Source: Acanthopleura granulata (taxonomy: Eukaryota > Mollusca > Polyplacophora > Chitonida > Chitonidae). Taken from it: a stretch of DNA of 64,000 nt. This document shows positions 25,430-38,795 of the stretch, one piece after another. The notes under the pieces are model-generated. The model had not been told where the DNA came from, made no database searches, and was given only the letters and a program-made list of their open reading frames with translations. A program made the translations under genes and the position numbers. The first letter of the stretch is position 1; the number at the start of each line of letters is the position of its first letter. The stretch spans positions 24,132,265 through 24,196,264 of the forward strand of contig JABBOT010000002.1 in NCBI GenBank assembly GCA_016165875.1. The letters are read 5' to 3'.

Positions 25430-27610
25430 CGTTTCAAGAACATGCATGCAGACTGGATATACACAGTGTAATTTATGGCATTGTATATTAAAATGTAAAG
25501 CACCTTACATTTACCTTTTGAATTATCTCCATGGTTGAAATGACCATATAAACAATATTTTTCTGAAAGTTTCCCAAATGATAAATTGTTTTAGAGGCTT
25601 GAAATATCTCTGACAACTGTTTTGCATATCAATCCCAATTATGTGAAAGTCTTCATGTAGATGCATTACGGACGATATGTAGTTGTACTCGTGTTATTAG
25701 TCAAAGCTTATTATATGCACTCTAACCTGTTTTCTTCCACTATCGGAACAAAGGAGGAATTAAAGTTCTTTTTGCGTAAAATGTTTCACAGCATATTTCA
25801 AGAATACTTAAGACAACTGGTTTCCTTGCCTGAATCAGAAGCACAGCACTATTTACGATTTGCCCTTTGCAGTACAACTTTATTTGCCTAATCATTTGTC
25901 CCACCGACCACTCGAATAATCTTCAATGTCTTCTTCAAACAAGTAAATTTCTTGACTTTTGCAAGTGGCTTGTTAAAGATAACATTAAAGCACGAAAATA
26001 CTACTAGAAGCTTAATAGACAAGTAGAAATTATTCACGCGAAACTTCGCCTCGGTTGTTCCCAGCTAAAACCACGCATGTTTGCATGACATGTCTCTGAT
26101 TATCCACGTTGCATCTTTTTACATAACTCGGTAGGCTGTTTGCATTTCTTTCGCAACTGTTTCAGATACGCAACTTGTAGGTTAGACATTTTCAGACCCT
26201 CACGCACTGCTCTGGACATAAGAAGCCCTCTTAACCGCAATCGTTTATTAACAATATATCAAAACCTTGAAATATTTGAACAGGTGTAAACATTTATTCT
26301 TCAAAGGAAACGATTAAATTACCACCTTGTTTAATAATCACAGCACACCCTCCACAGACACAAATCTTGCCTCACAAACACTGAGCCGGTATATTGTATC
26401 GTAGACTGTTGTATTTATGTGTGTGCGAGTGTGAGAGTGTGTTTGGTTATAATGTATACACATAAGAGCATAGCATGACCCTTGTTTAATTTATATATCG
26501 GTATTTTCAATAATTAAACCTTAACTTAAATCAGTCAGATATAATCAGCATTTGATGTAAACGGATTTGTACGTGGAGAGACATTTACATATGCTTTGCT
26601 TGTTTGTTAATCTTATTAATTTGTTTGACCATTTGTTTAACCATGTTTATATCAGTTGGGGCAGTACTTAAACGTGTGGTCAAAACACTTGTGTATAAAA
26701 AATATATTCAAGATATTGTCACAAGACTTATTGCACACTCTTGTCTAACATCTTTCACACAAACGAGGCGTCTGTTTGAAAACAGTTCCCACCTATACGT
26801 CATACGTTTTGGTGGAACCAAAGTTGCGGAGCTTCAAAAAAAAAAGAGTAAAATGTCGTTCATTTGCTACCGTACATTTCCCACAGATTTCAGACACAGC
26901 CTTGTAATAGTGAAAGGCATCCTAGTCTGGGCAATGGTTTTAATTTTCAATTTTTCGATTTTGCCAGGAACACCAATGTAGGCTAAAATTCCGTTGTTTC
27001 GAGCAGGTTTTCGAGAAAGGACGTTTTCAAACCAGGTCTTGGTCATGTTTGATTCTCTATCTCTCAGTATTTTATTTGTCTTCTGCCTCTATACCCGTGA
27101 ATCTGACCAACCATCATAAAAGTCAACAATTTCTGAGTTTGACTTTAAACAACAATCATATAAATCAATAGGTATAACGAGTATATTTATAGCTCACGGC
27201 GAGAGAACCGAGAGCTTATGGCGAGAGAACCGACAGAACTTGGTGAACCCAAACTTAGCTAATATATATACATGGCCATTTTTGTGTCATCAACAGTCAC
27301 ATTACATCAACAGTCACATTATGTTACGACTGAATCAAATTGAACCTGCCATAACAGATACATTCTGTCAGACTGAGTGGAGATTTGATGAAGTATAGTG
27401 CAATTTGATCGCCATACACATCGTGTCGTCCAGCCCATTATCTCGTCAAGCGACATTTGTGGATAGTAAAGCCAGGTATAGGGCAAACAGAAAGCGGTTT
27501 CCAGTCTAAAGTATTTTGACCATGTAATTCGAATTGTTCTCAGATAGTTCTCATTCCTAGAAAATGGAAGTGAAAGAGATTATTCCTTTTGTCAAAAATT
27601 GTGCGGATAA
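25430..27610. other. No gene recognised
   Basis: AT-rich DNA with a 125-codon plus frame at 26604-26981 that has no recognisable domain. No exon or mobile element was supported. Confidence 0.4.
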
Positions 27611-27615
27611 AGCAG

Positions 27616-27618
<3 letters not shown>

Positions 27619-27650
<32 letters not shown>

Positions 27651-27651
27651 T
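27619..27651. repeat. (TA)n microsatellite
   Basis: About 16 uninterrupted TA dinucleotides. Confidence 0.95.
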
Positions 27652-27924
27652 TGTGACAAGCGATGTAATTAATGACGCTCACGCCATTCCTCTCAATCCC
27701 CACCCCCACCCGCATTATTAGATTTTTGCCAGAAATGACATGGTCATAAAACTAGTCAAAAATGATAGCAGAAGATGAAAATTGCTTTTCGTCCGCTCTA
27801 GTTTTCTTAAGCATGATAACGGAAAACAGGGGACCCAGTGTCGCAGTTTTTTACTAGCTCTGAGCTTTATTCTTGTCTTTTCATTACAGTACTTCTGATC
27901 CAGGAGTTGGCACCAGATTTGGGG

Positions 27925-28005
27925 GAACGCACAGGAAAGCCGTTGTCACACAGTCGGCCCCTAACCATTTTCACCTGTCTGCCCTGAGTTCCTGCTGATT
28001 ACTGG
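27925..28005 (+). repeat. Diverged repeat family D, copy 2
   Basis: Contains the same 20-base block CAGGAAAGCCGTTGTCACAC as 25285-25375, then TTTCACCTGTCTGCCCTGA. Same orientation, about 2.6 kb apart. Confidence 0.65.
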
Positions 28006-28796
28006 CCCTACCTTCCACGCATCACAGGTACCATAGCGCAATCCCTGTATCGGCCATGAAGACCCGTCTTACCATACAGTTAGTAGAAGTTGCCTTGGGA
28101 ATTTATCGACCATTTGGCAGGCTTGCCATAGGTAATGACCGATAGCAAAAACATTTTTGACCAGTAAAAATATTTGAAACTGTCCTGAAGTGAAAGAAGT
28201 CTCTTTTTCCTAAGAGACCCCAGTTCATGTGACTTCAGCTATATAATTGTGATAATTGATGTCGTGTACTTCGATCTGGGCACAGTCAAGAGGACGTTGT
28301 CCCCTGTGCTGGTGACGTTCATGCATAATGCTGTGTACATTACAGAGTCATTATTGCATGTCCTTAGCATTAGTGGGCAGACACCCCACACCTACACTGC
28401 ACACGTCACTATCGCGGACTGACGTAAAAATCAAGTGCTTTGGGAGAGTCCGAATCTCGGTTCAAACATCGCTTTCTAAAGGAAGAGACTGCCTTTCTCT
28501 CTCATGCCATGTGACATTATACTAATGATGTTATCAGTTACCAGAATTGGAATTATCAGGAAATATCAGTGACGCTTAGTTCGCTTTTTTTTTTCTTTAT
28601 GGCTGATATACTCATTTACATAGAACATATACGATGTTCAACTAGAATACTATATGTCACAGCCGCGGTGACGTTGATAATTTTATTGTCACTTCAAATG
28701 GTCCTGAATTTTCCAGGTAACAGCTGGATTATTTAAAATAATTACTTCAAGTAAATACTCCTACTTTAAGTAAATATTTCTCAACAAAACTGCTCG

Positions 28797-29190
28797 GTGT
28801 CGTGTGTTCACGGTGGCCAGTGTCTCCTCATTTAAACTGCTTTGTGTCGTGTGTTCACAGTGGCCAATTTCTCCTCCTCAAAGCTACCCAGTGTTGTGTG
28901 TTCACAGTGGCCGGTGTCTCCTTCTCAAAACTACTCACTGCCGCGTGTTCACATAGGCCAGTGTCTCCTAATTTAATCTGCTTTATGTCATGTGTACACA
29001 GTGCCCAATGCCTCATCCCTAAAGCTGCTCGGTGTCGTGTGTTCACAGTGACCAATTTCCCCTCCTCAAAACTGCTCAACGTCGTTTGTTCACAGTGGCC
29101 AGTGTTTCCTCCTTAAAACTGCTTTATGTTGTGTGTTCACAGAGGCCAATGTCTCCTCCTCAAAACTGCACAGTGCTGCGTTCACATTCG
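28797..29190 (+). repeat. 47-bp minisatellite
   Basis: About eight copies of a 47-bp unit built around GTGTGTTCACAGTGGCCAGT, followed by TCTCCTCCTCAAAACTGCTC. It is clearly related to the 48-bp array at 41731-42320. Because 47 is not divisible by three, the reading frame rotates between units, yet frames of 74-104 codons remain open. Confidence 0.85.
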
Positions 29191-29199
29191 CCAGCGTTT

Positions 29200-31775
29200 C
29201 GTGTATTGACTTCTTTGTGTAGTTGTGTCGTTTGACATGGCAATATTGTCCCCATCTGGGTGGAAAATCAGCAATCATCGGAAACAGTCACAGATGAGAC
29301 CGTGATACGCTTTATCTTGACAGTCTGTATTCTTACGTTCTTGATGTCTTGCTTCATCTGTAAATGACAATGACGTTTTCTGTCACGCATCCTAATCCAA
29401 ACACCAAGAGAGAAAACGATAAAACAGGTGTTCACCTTTCGCACGGTCTCATTACCTGTGCGCTGTGGAAAGATACGTGCCTCGCACTAGCTCATAAATC
29501 GTACATAATTGTAGAAACCTGACAAGAAAAATAACGACTGCCCTTAATCATGTATTGCTATAACATAGTCTTCCACGCCAGGCCAGTTATCTACAGCCTG
29601 TATCAGTATCTTCTAGTGATAATGTGATACATGAAAAGTCTGGCCAGTGACTTTATGTTCTTCTGTAATGGTGTACTCACACGGAAAACAAAGCAAACCA
29701 AGTCAGTATAAACTTGACAACAAGTTCGAATCCGGCTTCCGCTCGTTCGACTGCCACTGTAAATCAGGTTTTTTTTATAACACTATAGCACTATTATATT
29801 TGAAAATTATCATTTCACAGGTATTATCTACGTGGACATGTATACTAGCATTAACGACATCAAGGTGGCGTCCCCATTGTATTCAGCGATCCACAGGTTT
29901 GTAGTGTGGTGCTGAAGTATTTCTACAAACATGAGCCAGTCACATACCATCCATCATGTACATTCTACCAATACACTTACACAATCACTTTCAAAACTTT
30001 TAGTTTCTCCAGTAATACATTCTAGGAATTTGATTTGTCTGAGCACACTTTCTTCAAATACAGCTGTCACAGTGAATCGTCAGACTGCACTTACGACCAG
30101 AGTAAGCATGGCGTGGTTGGTAATCTTAATATTTAAAACAACTGCGATCGTCTTACCCAGCTTGTGAGAGGTGCGCCAGCATAGAGGGATTAGGGTATCC
30201 AATTAAACGTACTTGCGGCACTTGACTATGTAAAGTATTAAAAACAGGATATATTCGTGTATATCTTACCAATATACTTAGCTTATCACTTCCGGAATCC
30301 AAGGTTTTTGGACGCTTGAAGATTATGTAAAGTGTTCAAAAAGAGAGATGGTTGGCTCTTCAGTGCTTGATACTTGTCCTCAGGTTATTTGTGAAAACAA
30401 ATTGCTCATATCATCTACGATATAAATAAATGTACCAATTCTATGTCACAAGCCAGACAAGTTCTGAACGATCTTCAGGTGGAAGAGGTACTTGATGACT
30501 ATCATAGATGGACAAGGGTCCTAATAACATTACGGATCACTAGGCTGACAGTACATTGTCTTAAATGAAAGACAGAGGAAGTTCTAAGTTAAGTTTGTTG
30601 ATGTCGATAAAGTATTTTTTCTAACAGCTACTACGACATCGGGAACTGACATTTGACCGTGCTCCTTCGACTATCATGAAACGCAACCTTTCTGTCTAGG
30701 CTGTGATGCAATTATACAAAGCGCGGAACACTTCTGTCCCCTGAAACTGTAGAAATCTGCTCGGATTGTGTTTGTAACTGTAACTTTGTTCACTCTTGTA
30801 CTTATTGTAATTAAAACATATAACATTAACACAGTGTGCTACTCCTATGTTATTATATGTTGCATTGACAGACAACTCAGAACATTTACGTCACAGGTTA
30901 TAAACAGCTGATATCACGTAGCTCTCTGATTGGTCGGTCCCTCATAAGCTTAAAAACATGGGCGCCCTCAGATCCCCAGTCGGAAGTACACTTCAAACAA
31001 AGATAATTCAGCAAAGAATTCATACAATTTCAATGATTCAAGAAAGAATGTAATAATCTTTTTAATGAACAGTACCTCACTCATTAGGTGTCTTTTACTT
31101 TAACATAGGTAAGCACATTAGGTAGTTTCCCATTTGGCCCGCTGCCCCGCTACCATATACAGGCATATGTGCTAATTTTTACTCTGTGTTGATTTATTGA
31201 AATGGCAAGGTCAGGCTAGTTTCACTTAAGCTGTTGACGTGAAAATAGGCTATTTATTAGTGCATGAACACCAAAGTTACCGTCTATCATTTTTACTAAA
31301 TGCCTTTCATGTTTTTACGTCAAATACTTTAACCATTAGTTCACAGTTTAGCCTTATTGCATCATTGTATAAATGCTGTGTAATTCAAGGTCAGACAAGC
31401 TGAAGTAAAACGTCTGTTTCACTTCTGAATTGCTGTATGATGCTCAGTCTATGAATAAGACATAAAATAACACAGACAGGTAAACAAAGGAGAAAAAAGC
31501 ATAACACTCTTTAAGAGCATTATTGAGGTTAATAGCGGGTTATACTAAGAGCATTTTTGGTCAGCTTATACAGTTATAAATCCAGCCCAGTTAACACAGC
31601 CGGACCTATTAAAACCTATTATATAACACCGAGAATGACGAAGGTCCGTGGGCGAACGAATTAGAGATCCTGGGAAATACGATAACTATACATATATCAG
31701 ATATATCTTCGTCTACATATATTTGGGGTAGCTTTTCTGGTTAAAAAAACATGGGATAAAATAAAAAAAAAACTG
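29200..31775. other. No gene recognised
   Basis: No supported exon. Around 30915-31010 there is an inverted CCAAT-like box (ATTGGT) followed by CTTAAAAACATGG, which could be a weak promoter, but no coding start follows. Confidence 0.35.
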
Positions 31776-31779
31776 TAAC

Positions 31780-32000
31780 AGTGACGACAGTATGATAGTT
31801 AACAAGCAGTCCCAACCTAACCAGTGAAGTCTGGTCTGTTACCAGTTTACCTCACTTAGGATTTTAGGTTAAGGGTTAAGGTTAGGGATTTATTGTAACT
31901 ATTTATGTAAAGGCTTAAAGTAGCAACTTAAACGCTCCCCAGTACCATGCCTTAAACAGAATTAGGTAAAACTTTACACATCGTCGGTTTTACTCAGAAT
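31780..32000 (+). repeat. Diverged repeat family E, copy 1
   Basis: Colinear with 33965-34200. Shared blocks are GTGACGACAGT or GTGACAACAGT, ACCAGTGAA followed by TC, CAGTTTACCTCA, ATGTAA followed by TTAA, CTCCCC, and CAGAATTAGGTAA or CAGAGTTAGGTAA. The pair flanks the minisatellite at 33.2-33.96 kb. Confidence 0.7.
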
Positions 32001-32004
32001 TACA

Positions 32005-32755
32005 GAGATTGAGAGGAAGGTTTTTCTTCTGTTTATTGAAAATTACTGCATGTTACTGGAACGCCATACCGAAGACACCGGGCACGGCGCCCCACATATT
32101 ATACTGACAGCACAAGTTTGGTCTGATCCTCTAATGTTGAATGTCAAGTGCAATAGCGCCAAGGTTACCGACGTTAAAGCCCCGCAGGTATGACTCGATT
32201 CAGGATTGAACCCAGGATCTACCGTAGACCACCTTACACATGGATGTGTAATACTAAAACCCTTAACCCTACAAGTATGGTTTGCTACAGATACCAGAGG
32301 ATTAAACATCGCGATATTTCCCAGATGTGTAAATGACGCATTTCCCATTAGGTTATCGATTAGTAAACTGACAGTAGACAGTGACCATCCCATTGTGACG
32401 TCACACAACATATGTACTAGAATAGACTTATTAATTTCTAAATTCCAGAGTTTGGCGAACCATTTAGAATTTCCTTTTTTCCACCCAACCCATGTGTTGG
32501 ATGCAATTTACCTTTGGGTGCAGATAAAGGCTATTATGACCTACTCCGAGAAGGGACGGGAATAAAATGCCCGATTTCTGTTGGTGGGTTCTTTGCGACT
32601 CGAGGAATTTCTCTGTCAGCTAATCATAGCGAGACAGCTAAGCTGCTTTAGCCCCAACTATAAATGAGCTGCATATAAATCACAGGACAGCAGTTGATCG
32701 TGCAAATTGTTTACTGACAGATGTATTTGAAGATTGACCAAACTTGTCAAACACC
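32005..32755. other. No gene recognised; possible tRNA-like remnant
   Basis: On the minus strand near 32190-32250, CTGGGTTCAATCC resembles a pol III box B, but no good box A lies upstream, so only a remnant could be claimed. Open frames on both strands (about 120 codons each) overlap and were not accepted. Confidence 0.3.
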
Positions 32756-32764
32756 CTTGAAATA

Positions 32765-32857
32765 TTATATACACCACCAACAATCCCCCTCAGTGTTATA
32801 TGCACCACCGACAATCCCCCTCAGTGTTATATGCACCACCGACAATCCCCCTCAGTG
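32765..32857 (+). repeat. 31-bp tandem repeat, three copies
   Basis: Three near-identical copies of a 31-base unit including TTATATGCACCACCGACAAT and then CCCCCTCAG. Confidence 0.9.
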
Positions 32858-33059
32858 GCTTTAACAAAGAACATTTTCCCGCCTGCCCATTCTGCTGACC
32901 CCATCGCCCTCCATCTCAGAGTAAATACGACACCATGCTGGTTTACTTATTATCTTTTAAAATCCCCATACAATGACCACATGGACCTCCCCCCTGAATA
33001 ATCGCAGTGTTTGAGGTATTGTACTCTAAAAGTCACGCTGAGCATGTTTCAATAGCTAT

Positions 33060-33112
33060 TCTCTTTTTATTTGTTCATTTAATTATTTAATTATTTAATT
33101 ATTTATTTATTT
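33060..33112 (+). repeat. ATTTAATT-type simple repeat
   Basis: Repeated ATTTAATT and ATTTATTT octamers, low complexity. Confidence 0.85.
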
Positions 33113-33169
33113 AAAATTTACCTTTAAACACTTACGTGTTTAAATATAGAATCACAGATATTACCGGAC

Positions 33170-33960
33170 CTGATACATGAATTACCTCAGTCACAGGATC
33201 ACAAATATGTTAGACTGCTGGACCCTGTGAGTTATTTACCTCAGTCACAGAGTTAGACTGCTGGACAACATACCTTAGTCATGGTCACAAATATGTTACA
33301 CTGTTGGATCTCATACCTTAGTCACAGTCACAAGTATATTAGACGGCTGGACCTCATACGTTAGTCATAGAGTCGCAAATATGTTACACTGCTGGACCTC
33401 ATACCTTATTCACAGTCACAAATATGTTAGACTGGTCTACCGGGAACGTTAGTTACCTCAGTCATGGAGTCACAATTATATTAGACTTCTGGATCTCATA
33501 CCTTAGTCATAGAGTCACAAATATGTTACACTGCTGGACCTCATACCTTAGTCACAGTCACAAATGTGTTACACTGCTGGACCTCATACCTTTGTCATAG
33601 TCACAAATACGTTACACTGCTTGACCTGGTACGTTAGTTATCTTAGTCATGGAGTCAAAAATGTTAGACTGCTGGACCCAGTACATTAATTACCCCAGTT
33701 GTAGGGTCACAGATATGTTAGATTGCTTGGCCTGCTACTATAATTATATCAGTTATAGGATCACTAATATGCTAGACTGCTGGGCCTGGTACGTTAATTA
33801 CCTCGGTTACGAGGTCACACATATGTTAGACTGGTGGGCCTGGTATGTTAACTGCCTTAATTATGGGATCACAAATATGTTAGACTCGTGGACCTGGTAT
33901 GTTAATTACCCCAGTTGTGGGGTCATAAAATATCTTAGAATGCTGGACCACAGCACAGAG
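33170..33960 (+). repeat. Minisatellite, unit about 50-54 bp
   Basis: About 15 copies built around CACAAATATGTTAGACTGCT, then GGACCTGGTACGTTAATTAC and CTCAGTCATAGAGT. Early copies are shorter and irregular. From about 33650 the unit is a regular 54 bp, giving a repeating 18-residue open frame with NMLDCW and WYVNY motifs up to 33990. That frame follows from the period and has no start context, so it was not annotated as a gene. Confidence 0.85.
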
Positions 33961-33964
33961 CGTA

Positions 33965-34200
33965 AAACCAGAGCAGTGACAACAGTGTGACAGTTGGAAA
34001 ATGGTCGCATGTTACCAGTGAAATCCGACCTCTTGTCAGTTTACCTCAGTTAGGGTTTTTTTCTGACTGTTCATGTAAGTGTTTAAGAAGTAACGACTTA
34101 CACTCCCCTAACACCTTGGCTTAAGCAGAGTTAGGTAATAAAAATTAGTGATTTTAAATGCAATTGATTAGTCATCACTAGTCGAGATTTACTCAAAATG
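33965..34200 (+). repeat. Diverged repeat family E, copy 2
   Basis: Partner of 31780-32000, in the same orientation and about 2.2 kb downstream. Confidence 0.7.
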
Positions 34201-34254
34201 CTGTGTTGTCATGACATATGTATACACAACAACATGAAAACAATGCAAAGGGGC

Positions 34255-34462
34255 CACGCATACCTTCGTTATAAGGTCACAGATATGTTAGACTGCTAGA
34301 CCTTTTACGATAATTACCTTCGTCATAGATTCACAAATATGTTAGAATACTGGACCTGGTACTTTCATTAATTTAGTCATGAAGTCACAAATATGTTAGG
34401 AGTGCCTGACTCCGTGCGTTAATTACCTCAGTCAGAGGGTAATAAATATGTTAGATTGGACA
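34255..34462 (+). repeat. Second block of the 33-kb minisatellite
   Basis: Four further copies of the AAATATGTTAGA unit, separated from the main block by family E copy 2. Confidence 0.8.
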
Positions 34463-34469
34463 TCTTTGG

Positions 34470-37400
34470 CTTTATCATCTTCCTATTTCCAACTATCCAC
34501 CTGAATTCTGTACACGCAGCGGATACTCTTTCTTGAAAGGAAACTGTTTTTGTTTTTCGCATGCTATCGTTTCTTGAGATGCATGGCCATATATTCTGGC
34601 TGACGAATTAACTCCGTTTAGGCGTTAATTCATCCTCTCAAATTTTCTTGAAAGCAAACCATGCATGAGGTATTTTTTATTGGGTTGCCGTGTTTCATCA
34701 CGTATCGACTCCAGACGGCAATTTCCGAGGATTGGTCTGAAGGAAAAGTACAATGCTGTTGTTTAAATGTACTATATTGGGGAAAGCGATATTTTAAAAT
34801 TTAAAAGTTCAAAGAAATGTTGACTGGTCTGCAAAACATAGCCCCGATAGGCTAGGGTTTTTGGTCATCAGCGTAAATCATCGAGTTTAAGAAAGCTGCT
34901 TAATTAATCTACTACCCACAAAATCATAACTTAATACATTACCACTCCAAAATAGTCACGTAATGAGCTTACTTTGACACGAGTATGTTTGGCTTTGATC
35001 ACTCACAGGAACCCGACTAGCTCACATTATGCTCTTAGCTTATAAAACCAAAGTTTTGATGGATTGACAGAAAGCACTCCAAGAAACTCTTGTAGAGATC
35101 TCAGAGTCAGAGAATTTTCGCTATGTGCCGAATAGAGTCAAGTCTAGTGTACAATTCTGGGAACCGACGATTTGTCTTATTTGACAGACTCGCCAACTGG
35201 GTACATACGCCACACGGGCGATACACAATGTATGTCTGGTACAGACACGATGTGACGGCGGATTATTTCGTATGAACTCGCCTTGACATTAAAGAGAAGG
35301 AGTTTAATATTGGTATAAATCAGAACATGATAATCTGTGTTGGCTGAAGGCTGTCTCCGGAGGGTAATGATCTATCACCAACGCCTGGCATCTAGGAATG
35401 CTATACGGACAAGGACTGGCCAAGGCTCCAATCTAAAGTTAAAGGCAAACCTACTCCTACGTCGAGACTCTGGCCTCTAATGTATTGTGTCGCCATTTTG
35501 TTTAGTCATATTCCTCGTTTCCGTATGCCGGAACCAGGCAGAAAGCGCGTAGATTTCAAAAGTTATGAGACTGCAAAGGGACTCACTGCCGGTAAGAGCT
35601 GAAATGGTACACTTTTCCCGCATCTTGTTGGTAGAACGGTAATCATTTCCGACCCTGATATGTATTGAATAATGTTTCCATCTGCATTTCTCTATGTTTG
35701 CAACTCGTTTAGCGTACAAGGCATCTTTGAACAAAGGCTCTATGATGGCAGATCTTGAAAAATAATGACCTCATGTCATAAATTATTTGTCAAAATGTAA
35801 AAATTTATAACTTCAAAATTAATACTGCTTGTGTCATTTGGGCGTGTTTTCCCATTCCTAATGAAAACATTTCATTTAGATTTGGAAATTAGACCGAGCC
35901 CATTTTTGTTGGAAGATGACCACTCAATACACACGTCTAGGTTCGGACATTCTCGTCGTAAACCCGAAGACAGGCGAGGTGGGTCACGATTGGCCAAGGC
36001 CCCAGTGTAGGTGTAAGTGGCGGTAATAGATGGCAAAACAACAAAAAATGCCTGAAGTTTAGATGATTACTCCCACTTGAAGTTGTGAGCGACCACAGAG
36101 ACACCACAGAGCACAACACAGACGTCCGTTTTGCACGTAAACTGGCATTTAATCAGGAAAAGACCCATACCAGATCAATTGCAAGGTTAACCTACAGGGT
36201 TTTTTTTTTCTTTTTGTTAATGTTGTCTTGTTGGTAACAAAAAACGATAAATTTCAAACCAAAATTGTCTTCATACTGTCGGGTTAGCTTTTGCTATTCA
36301 GTATATATACAGTTTTTGACTGATTTGATTTTATCTTCTTAAAAAAAATATATATTTGCTGTCTGTGTTAAACACAAGGCGTCAGAAATAGTCTAACTGA
36401 AACAAACTCCTAAATAAAGACCATGTGAACTTTTAAAAACTACAGTGCTCAGATCAAAAGTTCCAACAGGAAACTACTAAAGCCAAACAGTGTTTTGCCT
36501 TTCGTATTATATTTATAAATTTCCTGTAAGACAAACCCGTTACACAGTTAACAGTATCGTGTGATTCTGGAACTGAGCAATAAACAACATAAATCAATTT
36601 AAAAACATTCATAAACAGTATATTAAACGTTTCCTGAAAGATGTTTTGGGACACTTACTGCAGTTTTCCTTAAACCGAAAATTTGTTTCACAAATGTTCC
36701 GTATTTCTTGTGACCCACTGGCATAAAATTTTAAAGGGGTTTATTATTAGCAGTAATTATCCTCAGAGTAAATAAATGTTTTCAGGATTGTTACTTGAAT
36801 AACATGCATATACATGCATCTGCACCAGCCAACACGGTTGCACATTTGTTAAAAGACAAATGTTATCATCAAGACTGTTTACAGCAGCCTATCGTGTGAT
36901 AAAAGCAAGGCTACTTAGTCCTAAAGAGTGTATGGGTGCATCTGGCTAGGTTATTAAGGCGTGTACACAGGTGGAGTTAAACTGAGCGAAGACCATAACA
37001 GCGGCTGCATTAGATTTGTGTTGACGACTACAGAGCAAACTGCTGATGTCCTTCGGGAGTCTGATTTAATGCACACTGCGCTCCACACAAATGTCCCCTT
37101 GAGAAATCATAGCTCGCACATTCGGGTTCAAACCTTTCGAAATGATATAAAACGAGGAGACGATGACAAAGTCCGATGGTTACACGTAAACAATCATTAC
37201 TCACTGCAGTATATTTGTTTTGTTGAGACTAAGCGTTGATCCAGTATATCTACCACGGGTAGCAAGTGTTACGTACGGTAACACGTAAGTAGAGTAACTC
37301 CGAAAGCCAAGGGTTCATGTTGACTTAGTAATACAGCGATTTATTTAACATCAGTGAACAATTTGAAATGATTAGATTGTTTTCTCCCAGGAATATGCAG

Positions 37401-38025
37401 CCATCTTTTGGATCGGAGATTGATCAATAATTGCATGCTAAAGGCAAACCAATCAGAATAGGGCGAGAAAAGGGCATATTTGTATTTAACTAACAATTTT
37501 TAATTTAATTTTCTTTTCTCACACATACAAACATCACCATTTTGTTTGGAGCATTCAGGCTATCAAGGCGTCTGGTTTGCACTTAACATACATTATCTAT
37601 TCTTTTTATATTTCCACAGTTGCTGTATCTCACGTGTATTACCGTAAATGTCAAATGTTCACAGTCTCTAAGGTGTACCCCAGATATATCATGTCGTGTT
37701 GATTTCATTTGAAGTTGCCCAAGTGTATGTATGAGGTATAGGAGTATTAAATATCGCGATGTACTTGAAATACTGTACGCCTCAGATACCATGCACGAGG
37801 CGCTCACCTCACCTTTACCTCACATTGAGGTGTATATATCATGTCTGTATGGGTGTTCAGCGCCGTGTCAGCACAATTTCGATGTATGCAGACATTTATG
37901 TGTAAATTGTTATCCTGTGTAATCTATTGATGAGATAGAGATCTGAGATATTATCAACGCTGAGCTTGCTCACTAGTGGCTAATCATGACGTGTTGGGCC
38001 TTAACATTGCACTCATTAATACACG
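34470..38025. other. No gene recognised
   Basis: No supported exon or RNA. Small frames such as 35477-35734 minus and 36961-37239 plus have no recognised features. Confidence 0.4.
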
Positions 38026-38034
38026 CGTCAGTGG

Positions 38035-38225
38035 CGTCTCTGATGAATAGGTAATACTCCCTGGGATTTTGGCAATATCCGCATAATTCTGTGGCTGTTG
38101 CTGTAAAAGGCGAATGTATTGGCTGAAGAAATCACACCCACTTATTATTATAATAGGACTGACAACTGACAGTCCATTTACTAATATTTCATTGGTGGTA
38201 CAGCAATTTTAACTAAATTGTACAG
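38035..38225 (-). pseudogene. Decayed copy of the membrane-protein terminal exon at 44147-44350
   Basis: On the minus strand one frame retains SPIIII, then FFSQYIRLL and then DIAK. This lines up with SPFVII, FYVQYIGLF and AVAK of the intact-looking exon at 44147-44350. The upstream part carries indels and a stop relative to that exon. It is one of three colinear anchors for a duplication of 44.1-46.1 kb. Confidence 0.6.
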
Positions 38226-38704
38226 TGACCTCCTCTCAGTATAGCGGCAATGTTAGGGTAGAGTGGGGTACATTTCAACCAGTGACTGGTGTTCGCTTGT
38301 CTCAAAGGTGCACTGAGGGGATAAGGTGTAGTAGTATGTACCGATTCAATATGGCATGTCCGTACGCTGCCATTTTCTTCCCGTTGTATATCCGTGGCAG
38401 CTTATATGCTGTGTGCCTAGAAGGATGGCAGTGTCATAACAGATTACAATGTCCTCCCAAAAGTGAACACGGGTATTTCTCAGCAAGACAGACTGCATTA
38501 TGAAAAATCTCTCACTGAATGTGCAACCTACAAGACAGCTCAAAACATAGGTTAATAGCGAAAGGCTATCAAGCATCTGTAATTCTGCAATGTACACCTA
38601 CCACACGTACTTCTTATCCCTAACACAAGAGCTCAACGAGTCTGCACAAAACAGTGTAACTTTATCACGGTAAGCTAAATGACGGAGTATTGGATTCAGT
38701 TTTC

Positions 38705-38795
38705 TATCCCTAAAAATATGAAGCTGAGATTTCATAACTATCACAGACAAACCAAGGGTGTGCTCTTCAACAGAAAGAAGCACTTGAAACTTTCT
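38705..38795. repeat. Duplication anchor matching 44820-44900
   Basis: TATCACAGACAAACCAAGGG followed by CAACAGAAAGAAGC corresponds to TATCACAGACAAACCAAAGG followed by AATACAAAGAAGC at 44842-44880, in the same orientation. Confidence 0.7.

Noticed and set aside
32043..32565. About 120-codon frames on both strands
   Set aside because: They overlap each other, contain a tRNA-like box B remnant, and show no protein family features.
33649..33990. 113-codon plus frame with Trp/Tyr-rich 18-residue repeats
   Set aside because: Matches the 54-bp minisatellite period exactly; units before 33650 break the frame, and no start context is present.
36961..37239. 92-codon plus frame
   Set aside because: No recognisable domain or regulatory context; length is within chance expectation for this much DNA.
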